64,000 bases of DNA, taken from contig CM046453.1 in NCBI GenBank assembly GCA_025506515.1, forward strand, positions 5,657,910 to 5,721,909, given 5' to 3'. Positions 43,328 to 54,594 of the stretch are shown one piece after another. This stretch comes from Flaveria trinervia. Taxonomy: Eukaryota > Streptophyta > Magnoliopsida > Asterales > Asteraceae. The translations under genes were made by a program, and so were the position numbers. The notes beneath the pieces were generated by a model. The model had not been told where the DNA came from and made no database searches. It saw only the letters and a list, made by a program, of their open reading frames with translations. How positions within the stretch are numbered: position 1 is the first letter of the stretch; each line of letters opens with the position of its first letter.

Positions 43328-45908
43328 CTCTCCTCAGTCTATCCCTCATCAGTCACCTATTACTGAGGTGGACACATCTGAACCTGTTCAGGATGTCCAT
43401 ATGGAAGAGGCTCTCACTTTTGAAAGTGATTACATCATTAAGACCTCAACCATGGCAACTCAGCCCATTGGCATCTTAACTGAGGTTGCCAGTGAGCAGA
43501 GGAAAACCAGCAGCCAAGAAACTCAAGCTGGTGGTGAGAGAAGGGACTTTGGTCCAATCCTCTCATCCCCCAGTGATTCTTCTGATGAAGATGAGGGGAA
43601 TTTGAGACTAAAGGTACAAAAATTGTCACAAACATGCACCTATCTAGTCTCTAAGGTTAGTCACTTGGAATCTCAGGTGACTACCCTGCAAAACAGGGTC
43701 AATGATCAGCAACTCCAGATTTCATATCTGCAGGAAAAACTAGCTGGGAGACCTTTAAGGAGAGCTCAACCAGGAACACAAGAACCTGTGGAAGTGATTG
43801 ATTTATCCTCCAGCTCACCTATGCAAGTGGGTGATGCTACCAAAAAGGGGAGAATGTTACACACAACCACAGAACCTGGGAGTTCTTCAAAGAGAATGGA
43901 CATAGAGGACTCACCATCCTCACTTGCTGTTGTGCATTCTCAGCAACTTCCTCAAGTTCACATTAATGTGGACTCTATAGACTCTCTCATCAGGAGTCTC
44001 TTTGAGGAAGGTATACCAAGGGCTGTCTCATCTCCACCACATGGAACTGGCAACTACATCATCAGATGGAGGTATGATGATGACAGAAGAGCCCTCATAC
44101 TTCACAGAGTTCAAGGTCAACAAGAAGTCTTTCAGTTCCAAAGCCTGAGCTTCTATGAAGGACTGGATTTAGTCAACATGCCACTTGTCAATCCAAGCAA
44201 ATCTAGACAAGCTGACAGGCTGGCTCAAAGAATCCAAGACAGGATCCTTGCAGAGTTCTCTCTAAGAAGGAGACTTAGGCAATCAGGCAATGTCATCGGT
44301 CAACTGGATGTTGAGGTGGACCCTAAGATTAGTTTCATAGGGGAAACCTTGGCTGAAGGCCCAGTGGCAGAACCTGAGACCCTTGTCTCACCATCAACAA
44401 CTGCTGCAGAGGTCCAAACTCCATCTGAGACACCTGCTGGTGAAGGTGTTTCTCAGCCTCTCTCTGGCCAGAGCATGGAAGCTACACCAAGCAATGAAGG
44501 CCAAGCCTCAATCCACCCTGAGTCACAAAGGTCTGTTGGTGACAAAGGGAAAAGGATAATGACTCCTGAGGAAATTGAGGAGGAAGAGAGAGAGAGGAAA
44601 AGGAGGCTAAGGGGAGAAAGTTCTTCTGGGTCATCAAAATTCATGCAAGCTGCAATCAGGGCTGCCCCCAGACCAAATACTCAAAATGATGAACAAAGGG
44701 CAGTCAGGATTAATTATTTACAGACCAGGAACTATGATGTTGATGAAATCATCTCCCTCCCCTTAGAAGAGTTGAATGAACTGGCTGACATGGAAGTGTC
44801 AAGAGAGATTAAGGAGAAAGAGGATGCAAGGTTACTTCTCCAATTCAAAGAGGAGAGGAGACAGAAAAGACTTCACAAGCATACTCCCACTCTCTCTCCA
44901 GTTCAAGAAAGTCCTGCACAGGAAGATGTGGCTCCACAAGAACCTCAGGTAGATAAAGAAGAGGATAGAATCAAAATGATAAACTACCTGAGTGCCACAG
45001 GCTTCTATCAGGCAAATACACTTCTTCCCCTGTCCTATGACTTCATTGAGTTCGAGTACTTAAAGCAACTTGAGCTTGAGTTAGTCAAAGAAAGAAAAAC
45101 AACCAAAAGGAAGCTAAGGGAAGAAGCTGCAAAGTCAAGAACCATCATTCAAAAGAATGCAAAGAAGTCTGCTGACAGACAAAGAATGATGAGCTTCTTG
45201 AAGTCATATGGATTCTCCGGAAGGAGACTTGGTCCCATGTCTCTATCTACAATGGATGAGCATATAAGGGTAATCAAGCAGAAGATTAAAAGTGGTGAAC
45301 TCATTGACTTGCACTCTCTTCCAAGTCAAGTCCCACCTGAAGTGGAGGTCAAGTTTGAACAACCAGAGACACCTGAACCAGAACCTCCAGCTGAGCCTCA
45401 GCAAACTTCATCTTCTGATCCAAGACAGGGTCAAACTCCCTCTCCTTCTGAACCTGTGAGGGAGGAACACCCAACTGAGAAAGACACTGATGATCAACAT
45501 GGTGCTGCAGACCAGTCTTCTCAGTTAAAGACATTAAAGAGGAAGAAGAAAATGGCCTCTAAACCAAAGACTAAAAAGAAGAAGCCAAAGTCATCTACCT
45601 CTACACCCCAGGCTGAATCAGATCAACCTGAGGAAGTGCATGATGAGGCAGCCCAATCAACTCCTATGCAAGTGGCTCCTCTAGCAACCGAGACACCCAT
45701 CTTATCCTGGACTTACTCTACCAATCCAGAAAGATGGAATGTTATCAGAGATCAAGGTGTTGAAAATGTCTACTCATGGCAAGACATAATCAACTTACCT
45801 CTGCATGATCTCTTTGAAATGAGAAGATACTATGAGAGTCTTGATGATCCTGACCATCAAATGAAGAAAGGGATGGTCTTGATTATTCTGAAGACTACAA
45901 ACATTTAA
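43272..45908 (+). CDS. Extra ORF, C-terminal 878 codons, unknown function
   Basis: A long intact frame ending 42 bases before the 3' LTR. The ATG at 43272 is only the first in this frame; the real protein begins upstream. Visible parts: a coiled coil at residues ~110-165 (LRLKVQKLSQTCTYL, VSHLESQVTTLQNRVNDQQL), a conserved central block (YIIRWRYDDDRRALILHRVQ, SFYEGLDLVNMPLVNPSKS), an acidic/basic helix (EEIEEEERERKRRLRG), four diverged ~45-residue repeats, and a lysine-rich stretch (KRKKKMASKPKTKKKKPKSS) that could be a nuclear signal. No transmembrane segment is seen. Confidence 0.72.
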   Translation: MSTMSLSSPPLLKEMSTSDSPQSIPHQSPITEVDTSEPVQDVHMEEALTFESDYIIKTSTMATQPIGILTEVASEQRKTSSQETQAGGERRDFGPILSSPSDSSDEDEGNLRLKVQKLSQTCTYLVSKVSHLESQVTTLQNRVNDQQLQISYLQEKLAGRPLRRAQPGTQEPVEVIDLSSSSPMQVGDATKKGRMLHTTTEPGSSSKRMDIEDSPSSLAVVHSQQLPQVHINVDSIDSLIRSLFEEGIPRAVSSPPHGTGNYIIRWRYDDDRRALILHRVQGQQEVFQFQSLSFYEGLDLVNMPLVNPSKSRQADRLAQRIQDRILAEFSLRRRLRQSGNVIGQLDVEVDPKISFIGETLAEGPVAEPETLVSPSTTAAEVQTPSETPAGEGVSQPLSGQSMEATPSNEGQASIHPESQRSVGDKGKRIMTPEEIEEEERERKRRLRGESSSGSSKFMQAAIRAAPRPNTQNDEQRAVRINYLQTRNYDVDEIISLPLEELNELADMEVSREIKEKEDARLLLQFKEERRQKRLHKHTPTLSPVQESPAQEDVAPQEPQVDKEEDRIKMINYLSATGFYQANTLLPLSYDFIEFEYLKQLELELVKERKTTKRKLREEAAKSRTIIQKNAKKSADRQRMMSFLKSYGFSGRRLGPMSLSTMDEHIRVIKQKIKSGELIDLHSLPSQVPPEVEVKFEQPETPEPEPPAEPQQTSSSDPRQGQTPSPSEPVREEHPTEKDTDDQHGAADQSSQLKTLKRKKKMASKPKTKKKKPKSSTSTPQAESDQPEEVHDEAAQSTPMQVAPLATETPILSWTYSTNPERWNVIRDQGVENVYSWQDIINLPLHDLFEMRRYYESLDDPDHQMKKGMVLIILKTTNI
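44690..45880 (+). repeat. Four diverged ~45-residue repeats in the extra ORF
   Basis: Repeat starts at about 44693, 44964, 45175 and 45724. Each reads [basic]xx[I/M]xYLxxxxFxxxxL-x-x-LPL-x-x-L-x-E: INYLQTRNYDVDEIISLPLE, INYLSATGFYQANTLLPLSY, MSFLKSYGFSGRRLGPMSLS and VENVYSWQDIINLPLHDLFE are the matching cores. Each is followed by a charged helix. Confidence 0.6.
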
Positions 45909-45940
45909 AGATCTTCTAAGTGTTTTGGTAGCATCAGCCT

Positions 45941-45950
45941 AGGGGGAGTT
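45941..45950 (+). other. Polypurine tract of the copia element
   Basis: AGGGGGAGTT directly precedes the 3' LTR. Confidence 0.85.
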
Positions 45951-46740
45951 TGTAAGGATTCCTGAAGTCTGATGCAACCCAAAACTGCCTAAGTGTTTCA
46001 GCAACATGCACTAAGTACTGAAGTGAAGAATGCTTCGGAAGAATTACACAAAGCATTAGAAAATACTCTAAGTGTAATATCTTCCGAAGCCAAGACCAAT
46101 ATCTTCCGAAGCCTAACATGAAGTCTTCCGAAGCTTGAAGAGACAAAGTCTTCCGAAGCTTCAACCTATGAAGACAGATTTCTTCCGAAGACTTTTAGTA
46201 CACATGCTTTATCTGATGTACTGTTCCATAAAGCACCTTTTCCGCTGCGTCTCTGATAAGTCACCAACTTACAAGAGTTGGTGAAAAGGTCCATGCTTTT
46301 GGTAACTGTACATTGAGGTCTTGTGTCTGAAACTTTCTACTTTATGTACTTTATCCTTTTTGTAATGTATAAGGATGTGAGCTATGGCATGTCATAGTCA
46401 CAAGGTCAAAAGGCAGATATGCCTTTTGATCCTACAATTGATTTTGTTAGTGTCTAGTCAATTGTATCCAGCTGGCTTTCATAGTATAGCCGCTGTAGGT
46501 TGTAGTATAAGTATTCCAAGTTCTTGTATCTTTCTATATGCTTTGTAACACTTGTAAAAGAACTTGAGAAAGCAATATACTGCTCCCTTGAAAACTATAC
46601 TCTCTTGTTCTGTCTCTTGCTTTACTTGTGTTCTCTGCATCACCTTTGGTTACCTAGTTCACTGTTTGATTAAGATTTAGTTAATCTCCTCATTGTGTTG
46701 TTGTGTTGTAATTGTGTTCAAGCCCTTGAACGATCCTGCA
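45951..46740 (+). repeat. 3' LTR of the copia element
   Basis: 790 bp. By eye it differs from the 5' LTR by an extra T near its start, GAGTCTG/GTGTCTG, TTCCAC/TTCTAC and one missing G in AGCCGGCTG. The same six 9-mer motifs are present. Confidence 0.95.
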
Positions 46741-47499
46741 ATATCGAAAGGTAATTACTTTAAAAAATAAAACAACCTCACCCCTGGGTAGCTCGTGCAT
46801 GGATTTGATACGTGTATGGTGAAATATTTCAAATATAAAGAAACTTATACTTTACATGACAATCTCTATTTGATTTTGATTAGCTCTTCTGGTTCTACAA
46901 GCAACACTCCATTCATTGACGGAAATCATTATTTAGTAACACAAATGCGACCATGTAGTAATGTGAAATAACAATAACCTCAAAACCATATTTTGGAAAT
47001 AATTACACCTTTAAATTCTCGCATATCGTCGTCCCGCGTGCTACCAGCACCTAGTCTAGGTAAGGAAGGATAATCTACTTGTTAAAACAATAAATAAATT
47101 CTTACATATAAAATATAACCTAAAATTCAAACTAGCCACGTATTTTTTTTAGAGCGCATGTCATGACACATAAGGGTTCAATGTTAAATTCATAAGACTT
47201 CATGCACACGTAATTATGAGGCAAACCAAATTCACGAGTGTTCGTGCTATTATCTATGTATCCGTAAAACTTTACATGATATCCCAATCCTTAGCTTTAG
47301 ATATGGTTTTCGTGACAATTTCCAAGTTGCCAATGGTCTACCGTGGTGAAGAAAACCAAACTTAGTCCTCTAACTATAACAAAAAAATAATACCTAAAAA
47401 GTTAATTATACTTAAAAAATAAAAAAGAAAGAAAACTAACCTCCCATCCTGATAAGTTGTGCATGTAATTGATACGTGTATGGATGAACATAGTCATAT
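46741..47499 (-). repeat. Exon-like tandem array, segment 4
   Basis: A-type half-unit (anchor near 47158) with an unusual density of single-base gaps and insertions compared with other copies. Ends CATAT, the target duplication of the next solo LTR. Confidence 0.85.
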
Positions 47500-49401
47500 T
47501 GTAAGGCCCGTTCCCGGGACGCTTACAGCTGGGTTCTCATCGCACATAAAACATATAATTACATTTGTGTTTCATAAATCGCAGCGGAAAACTAAAACAA
47601 TCTTCATTTCCATGTAAATGCTTTTGCAAATTAATACAATATTCATTACAAAATAGCTTGTTTGTATTACAATGCAAAAACATTAATCAAAAGAATGCCA
47701 TCCCCAAAAGAGCTGAGTAGTCGCCCGTGCCATCCTCAGCAAACATTACCTGCCAACTGGAAACACATCAAAGTCAGCGTTGCTGAGTGAGTTCTAGTTT
47801 TATAAATACAACATACTTTACTTCCATATAAAACCATTCGTTACCTTTTACATGATCACACATTGTACGTACACATGGATAATATCATTATTATCTTCTT
47901 CATTCGTTAATTCGTTCTTTCCTTACTTTACTTGCGCATCGGACATCATCCATACCAATACCATGCGCTACACCCGGTTAGTCGTAGCTACGGGCCGAAG
48001 TCAACAAATGAACAGCTAAACGTATGCCACGGTACTAGGAGTAACCATCAGTCTTAGCTACTGGGCCTAAGTCAACAAATGAACAGCTAAACGTATGCCA
48101 CAGTACTAGGGTGAGCGGTAGAGGTTATACATTAAGGGCCAATCACAAAGAAGGACCCGTCATCCGATACGTGCAAGATGTTTCATTCGTTCATTAATAC
48201 TTCGTTCATCATCATGTTCCTCTTCATTATCTTTCACTTTACGTTACATAATACTTCATTTATTCATTAGCATGACGCATAAGGCCACAAGAAAGATAAC
48301 ATACATCATATTAGGAACATAGCACACACAGTCATCATTATCATCATGCAGGGCAACACCATACATACATAACGTGCATAAACTTGCAATACCATCATCA
48401 TCCTCATCATGCCCTACATGCTTTTTAAGACCTCAAGCGTCATCTTACAAACTCTTATGGGAACCTTACATCAAAACTTACATCTGCACTTTCCCCCGAA
48501 AGTCAGAAGTCAATCTACACCTTCCTCGGGTACAACAGCCCTATTCGGGCGTATGGACACCCTTCAGTCGCATTGCCTCCATGAGACTGAACATCATGCG
48601 AATGAACTAATACGGATGAACACCTATGCGAATGAACATCCAGTCGTGCGACTGGACAATGCGGATGAACACCTATGCGAATGAAAATCCAGTCGTGCGA
48701 ATGGACCTTCAGTCGCATGACTCCCATGCGACTGGCCCTTTCAATCGTGCGAATGAACCCCAATCGTGCGAATGGACCCCAATCGCACCTTAATCGGCCG
48801 TATGGCCTCCATTCGGCCTCCAGTCGGTCGCCTAGCCCTAACTGATGCAGAATGCAGTTCATCCCGACTGCAGCCGAGGGTTTTCGGCCTCCAAACTCAT
48901 CTAAACCCATTTTAAGCCTAAATCGACCATCCTAAACCTTATGGATGCATACCATAACATTATTCAAGCACAACCAAGCAAGAAATCAAGTCCCAAACGG
49001 GTCCTACACACACATACACGCATACATACGGGTTTTCACCCAAAAACGCGAAAAAGGGGTTTTCAGATGTGTTCCAGCCCCATAATCATTCAAAAACATG
49101 TAAAAGAGGGGTCCTAGAACTCACATAAACAAGCACAACGACAAGAGCTTCGATTCTGCTTGCTTCACGACAATTTTGGCGACCCGAACCAACACTTTTC
49201 CTCTTTTTCTCTTCTTTCTCTCTTCTTCTCTTTATGAAGCTGAAATGTGGGGTGTGTGGGGAGAGTGGGCTGCCCTCTCCCTACTAATATCACCACATTT
49301 CCCAACTTTTCTTCGTTGGCGAGTTTGGTCCCTCGACTTTTGGACTTTATTTTCTTTTCTTTCTTCACCGGCTTCAAAATAATAAATATTCGGGTGTTAC
49401 A
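47500..49401 (-). mobile_element. Tekay-type solo LTR in the array
   Basis: 1902 bp, TGTAAGGCCCGT...CGGGTGTTACA, flanked by a perfect CATAT duplication (47495-47499, 49402-49406). Minus orientation. Close relative of the element 2 LTR (complementary strand contains the same CCCGACTGCAG, GGACCCCAATCG and AAAGTCAGAAGTCAA stretches). Its repeat region (about 48540-48790) has short, irregular ATGCGAATGAAC and CCAGTCGTGCG words, not an expanded array. Confidence 0.93.
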
Positions 49402-52400
49402 CATATATATTTAAAAAACACAACAATTAGAAAGATAGAATTAGAAATAGGACAATACAAAAACAATATTAAATATTTAAATTAAAAGATATAAAAAACT
49501 TACATGAAGATCGCTATTTCGATTTTGGTATGCTTCTTCTAGTTTTATAAGGATTACTACAAGCGTTGACGGAAAGCATTGTTTAGAGAAACAAACATGA
49601 AAAAATATTAGTATGGTGAAATAACAATAATTTCGAAAACATAGTAGGAAATCATGTCAAACCTTTATGTTCTCTCGTATTGTCATCCTAACGGTGTTAC
49701 CTACCACTTAGTCGATGTTCGAAAACGTCATCTACGTGTTAGTAAAAATAATAAATTAAATTCATGAAATATAAAACTAAACCTAAAATTCAAAACTACC
49801 CTCGTATTACACGAGCAAGCATGGCAATTGAACACATAATGGTAATGCTAAATTTATAAAGGCATCAAGCACCCATAATTGTGATGCACCAATTCACGAG
49901 TGTCCTCACTATGATCTATATGTATCTTGTACACTTCCATGATATCCTAATCTTTACCTTTAAGGTATCAGTTCGTGATAACTTTCAAGTTCCTGTGGTC
50001 AACCCAAGGTGAAGGAACACCAAACTTCATTTTTTCAAATATAACTAAAAAGTTTTCACAATATAGAAAGTTAATACTTTAAAAAACAAAAAGTAACCTC
50101 ACATCTAGGTAGTCGGTGCATGTATTTGATACGGGTATGGTGAAAGATAGTCATATACTTTAAAAAAGAAAACTATTTGCAAGATAGAAACACTATTAAA
50201 TATTTAAAAAGAAAGACAATTAATACTTACATGACAATCTCTATTTTGATTTTGATTAGCTTCTTCTTGTTCTACAAGCAACACTCCATTCATTGACGGA
50301 AATCATTATTTTAAGTAACACAATGCGACCATGTTAGTATGGTGAAATAACAATAACCTCAAAAACATAGTTGGATTTAGAGTTAAACCTTTATATTCTC
50401 GCGTATCATCGTCCAAGCGATGCTACCTATCACCTAGTCAATGTAGGGTAAGATAATCTACGTGTTAAAAAAATAATAAAATAAATTCTTAAATATAAAA
50501 TATAACCTAAAATTCAAAACTAACCACATATTTTAGTAGCAAGCATGTTGAGTGATCACGTAAGGGTAACGTTAAATTCTCAAAGACGTCATGCACACGT
50601 AATTGTGATGCACCTTTAGATATGGGCTTGTGACAATTTCCAAGTTACCAATGGTTTACCCGTGGTGAAAGAAATCAAACTTCGTCCTTCCAACTATAAC
50701 AAAACAAATCAGCACATAAAAAGTTAATAATACTTTAAAAAAATAAAAAAAGAAAGAAAACTAACCTCCCATCCCCATAAGTTGTGCATGTAATTGATAC
50801 ATGTTTGGATGAACATAGTCATATACATTTAAAAAAACACAACAATTAGAGAGATACAATTAGAAATAAGAAAATACAAAAACAATATTAAATATTTAAA
50901 TTAAAAGACATTAAAAACTTACATGAAGATCGCTATTTCGATTTTGGTAAGCCTGTTCTAGTTTTACAAGGAAGACTACATGCGTTGACGAAAAGCATTG
51001 TTTAGAGAAACAAACATTAATCAATATTAGTATGGTGAAATAACAATAAGTTCAAAAACATAGTTGGAAATCGTGTCAAACTTTATGTTCATTCGTATCG
51101 TCGTCCGGCGATGTTACTTAACACTTAGTCAATGTTCGAAAACGTCATCAACATGTTAGTAAAAATAATAAATTAAATTCATTAAATATAAAATTAAACC
51201 TAAAATTCAAAACTAACCTCGTATTACAAAAGCAAGCATGGCAAGTAACACATAATGGTAATGATAAATTTATAAAGGCATCAAGCACCCATAATTGTGA
51301 TGCACCAATTCAAGAGTGTCCTCACTATGATCTATATATCTCGTACACTTCCATGATATCCTAATCTTTACCTTAAGGTATTAGTTCGTGACAACTTTCA
51401 AGTTTCATATGGTCAACCCAAGGTGAAGGAACACCAAACTTCATCTTTTCAATATAAAAGTTTTCACAATATAGAAAGTTAATACTTTAAAAAAATAAAA
51501 ACTAACCTCACATCTGGGTAGTCGGTGCATGTATTTGATACGTGTATGGAGAAAGATAGTCATAGACTTTTAAAAAGAAAAACTATTAGAAAGATAGAAA
51601 CATTATTAAATATTTAAATACAAAGACAATTAATACTTACATGACAATCTTTATTTTGATTTTTATTAGCTTCTTCTAGTTCTATAAGCAACGCTCCATT
51701 CATTGATGGAAGTATTGTTTAAAGAAACACAAATGCGACCATGCTAGTTTGGTGAAATAACAATAACCTCAAAAACATAGTTGGAAATAGAGTCAAACCT
51801 TTAAATTCTCGCGTATCGTCGTCCCGGCGATGCTACCTAGCACCTAGTCGAGGTAGGGAAAGATAATCTACGTGTTAAAAAAATAATAAAATAAATTCTT
51901 AAATATAAAATATAACCTAAAATTCAAAACTAACCACGTATTTTAGGAGCAAGCATGTCGAGTGAACACATAAGGGTAACGTTAAATTCATAAAGACGTC
52001 ATGCACACATAATTGTGAGGCACCAATTCACGAGTGCTCGTGTTATTATCTATGTATCTCGTAACTTACATGATATCTCAATCCTTACTTTTAGATATGG
52101 GTTCATGACAACTTCCAAGTTACCAATGGTCTACCTGTGGTGAAAGAAAAACCAAAATTCGTCCTTTCAACCATAACAAAAAAAAATTCAGCAAATAAAA
52201 AGTTAATAATACTTAAAAAATAAAAAAGAAAGATAACTAACCTCCCATCCTGATAAGTTGTGCATGTAATTGATACGTGTATGGATGAACATCATCATAT
52301 ACATTTAAAAAAACAAAATAATTAGAAAGATAGAATAATAAATAAGGTAATACAAAAATAATATTAAATATTTAAACTAAAAGACATTAAAAACTTATAT

Positions 52401-54449
52401 GAACATCACTATTTCAATTTTGGTATGCTTCTTCTAGTTTTACTAGGAACACTAGCTTTGACGGTAAGCATTTAGAGAAACAACATGAAACAATATTAGT
52501 ATGGTGAAATAACAATAACTTCAAAAACATAGTAGGAAATCGTGTCAATCCTTTATGTTATCTCGTATTGTCGTCCGAGCGATGTTACCTACAACTTAGT
52601 CAATGTTCAAAAACATCATCTACGTGTTAGTCTCTATGATCTATGTATGTCGTACACTTCCATGATATCCTAATCTTTACCTTTAAGGTATTAGTTCGTG
52701 ACAACTTTCATGTTTTCTATGGTCAACCCAAGGTGAAGGAACACCAAACTTCATCTTTTCAAATATAACTAAAAAGTTTTCACAATATAGAAAGTTGATA
52801 CTTTAAAAAATAGAAACTAACCTCACATTCGGGTAGCCGGTGCATGTATTTGATACGTGTATGGAGAAAGATAGTCATATACTTTAAAAAGAAAAACAAT
52901 TAGAAAGATAGAAACACTATTAAATATTTAAATACAAAGACAATTAATACTTACATGACAATCTCTATTTTGATTTTGATTAGCTTCTTCCGGTTCTACA
53001 AGCAACACTCCATTGACGGAAAGCATTGTTTAAAGAAAAACAAATGCGACCATGTTAGTATGGTGAAATAACAATAACCTCATAAACATAGCTGGAAATA
53101 GTGTGAAACCTTTAAATTCCCGCGTATCGTCGTCCCGATGTTGCTACCAAGCACCTAGTCAAGGTATGGAAAAATAATCTACGTGTTAAAAAAATAATAA
53201 AATAAATTTTTAAATATAAAATTTAACCTAAAATTCAAAACTAACCACATATTTTAGGAGCAAGCAAGTCGAGTGAACACATATGGGTAACGTTAAATTC
53301 ATAAAGATGTCATACACACGAATTGTGAGACACCAATTCACGAGTGTCCATGCTATTATCTATGTATCTTGTAAACTTATATGATATCCTAATGGTGTAC
53401 CCGTGGTGAATGAAAAACCAAACTTCGTCCTTCCAATTATAACAAAAAAATATCAGTACATAAAAATTTAATAATACTTAAAAAAATATAAAAGAAACAA
53501 AACTAACCTCCCATCCTGATAAGTTGTGCATGTAACTGATAAGTGTATGGATGAACATAGTCATATACATTTAAAAAACACAACCATTAGAAAGATAGAA
53601 TAAAAATAAGACAATACAAAAACAATATTAAATATTTAAATTAAAAGACATTAAAAACTTACATGAAGATCACTATTTCGATTTTGGTATGCTTCTTCTA
53701 GTTTTACAAGGAACACTATATGCATTGAGGAAAGTATTTTTTAGAGAAACAAACATGAAACAAAATTAGTATGGTGAAATAACAATAACTTCAAAAACAT
53801 AGTTGGAAATCAGGTCAAACCTTTATGTTCTCTCGTATCGTCGTCCCAGCGATGTTACCTACCACTTAGTCAATGTTCGAAAACATCATCTACATGTTAG
53901 TAAAAATAATAAATTAAATTCATTAAATATATAATTAAACCTAAAATTCAATTAACCTCGTATTATGGGAGCAAGCATGGCAAGTGAACACATAATGGTA
54001 ATAATAATTTATAAAGGCATCAAGCACCAAGAATTGTGATGCACCTATTCACGAGTGTCCTCGCTATGATCTATGTATCTCGTACCTTCCATGATATCCT
54101 AATCTTTACCTTTAAGGTATTAGTTCATGACAACTTTCAAGTTTCCTATGGTCAACCCAAGGTGAAGGAACACCAAACTTCATCTTTTCAAACATGACTA
54201 AAAAGTTTTCACAATATAGAAAGTTAACATTTTAAGAAATGAAAACTAACCTCACATCCGGGTAGCCGAGGCATGTATTTGATACGTGTATGAAGAAAGA
54301 TAATCATATACATTTAAAAATAACAACTATTAAAAAGATAGAACACTATTAAATATTTATATACAAAGACACTTAATACTTACATGACAATCTCTATTTT
54401 AATTTTGATTAGCTTCTTCTAGTTCTACAAGCAACACTCCATTCATTGA
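49402..54449 (-). repeat. Exon-like tandem array, segment 5
   Basis: B-type anchors near 49820, 51238 and 53967; A-type near 50543, 51955 and 53268. The same four exon-like blocks per half-unit are seen. A B-type half-unit between 52640 and 52650 lost its fourth block: GTGTTAG is joined directly to TCTCTATGATCTATG. Ends ATTGA, the target duplication of the second copia element. Confidence 0.85.
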
Positions 54450-54594
54450 AGTAAAACAAGGAATGATTGTAATTTGATTATTGAATAATAGAAAACATAG
54501 TTCCTATATATAGAACAATACACAATATATTAGGGTTGGCTGATATATGTTATAGGGTCGGGCCTAATCACACACTTAAGAATATGGACTAATA
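54450..54594 (-). repeat. 3' LTR of the minus-strand copia element
   Basis: 145 bp. On the element strand the polypurine tract TTGAGGGGAG (plus 54595-54604) lies immediately before it. Contains the TATATA run at about 54513. Confidence 0.9.

Larger units (their letters stand above)
34322..46740 (+). mobile_element. Full-length Ty1/copia element, Sirevirus-like, young
   Basis: 12.4 kb with 790-bp LTRs (34322-35111, 45951-46740), a Met-tRNA primer site, gag, protease, integrase, RT, RNase H, a long extra ORF and a polypurine tract. Flanks are ATATA and ATATC (one difference). By eye the two LTRs differ at two substitutions and two single-base indels, so the insertion is recent. The copia domain order plus an extra ORF between RNase H and the 3' LTR matches the Sirevirus (SIRE/Maximus) plan. 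The coding part has at least eight frameshifts, mostly apparent 1-2 base losses, although two long frames (865 and 878 codons) survive. Confidence 0.93.

Noticed and set aside
42087..45908. Independent host gene between copia RNase H and LTR
   Set aside because: It lies inside the LTR-bounded element, before the polypurine tract, at the usual place of the Sirevirus extra ORF.
42087..45908. Envelope glycoprotein
   Set aside because: No signal peptide or transmembrane segment is visible; coiled coil and lysine-rich parts point to an intracellular protein.
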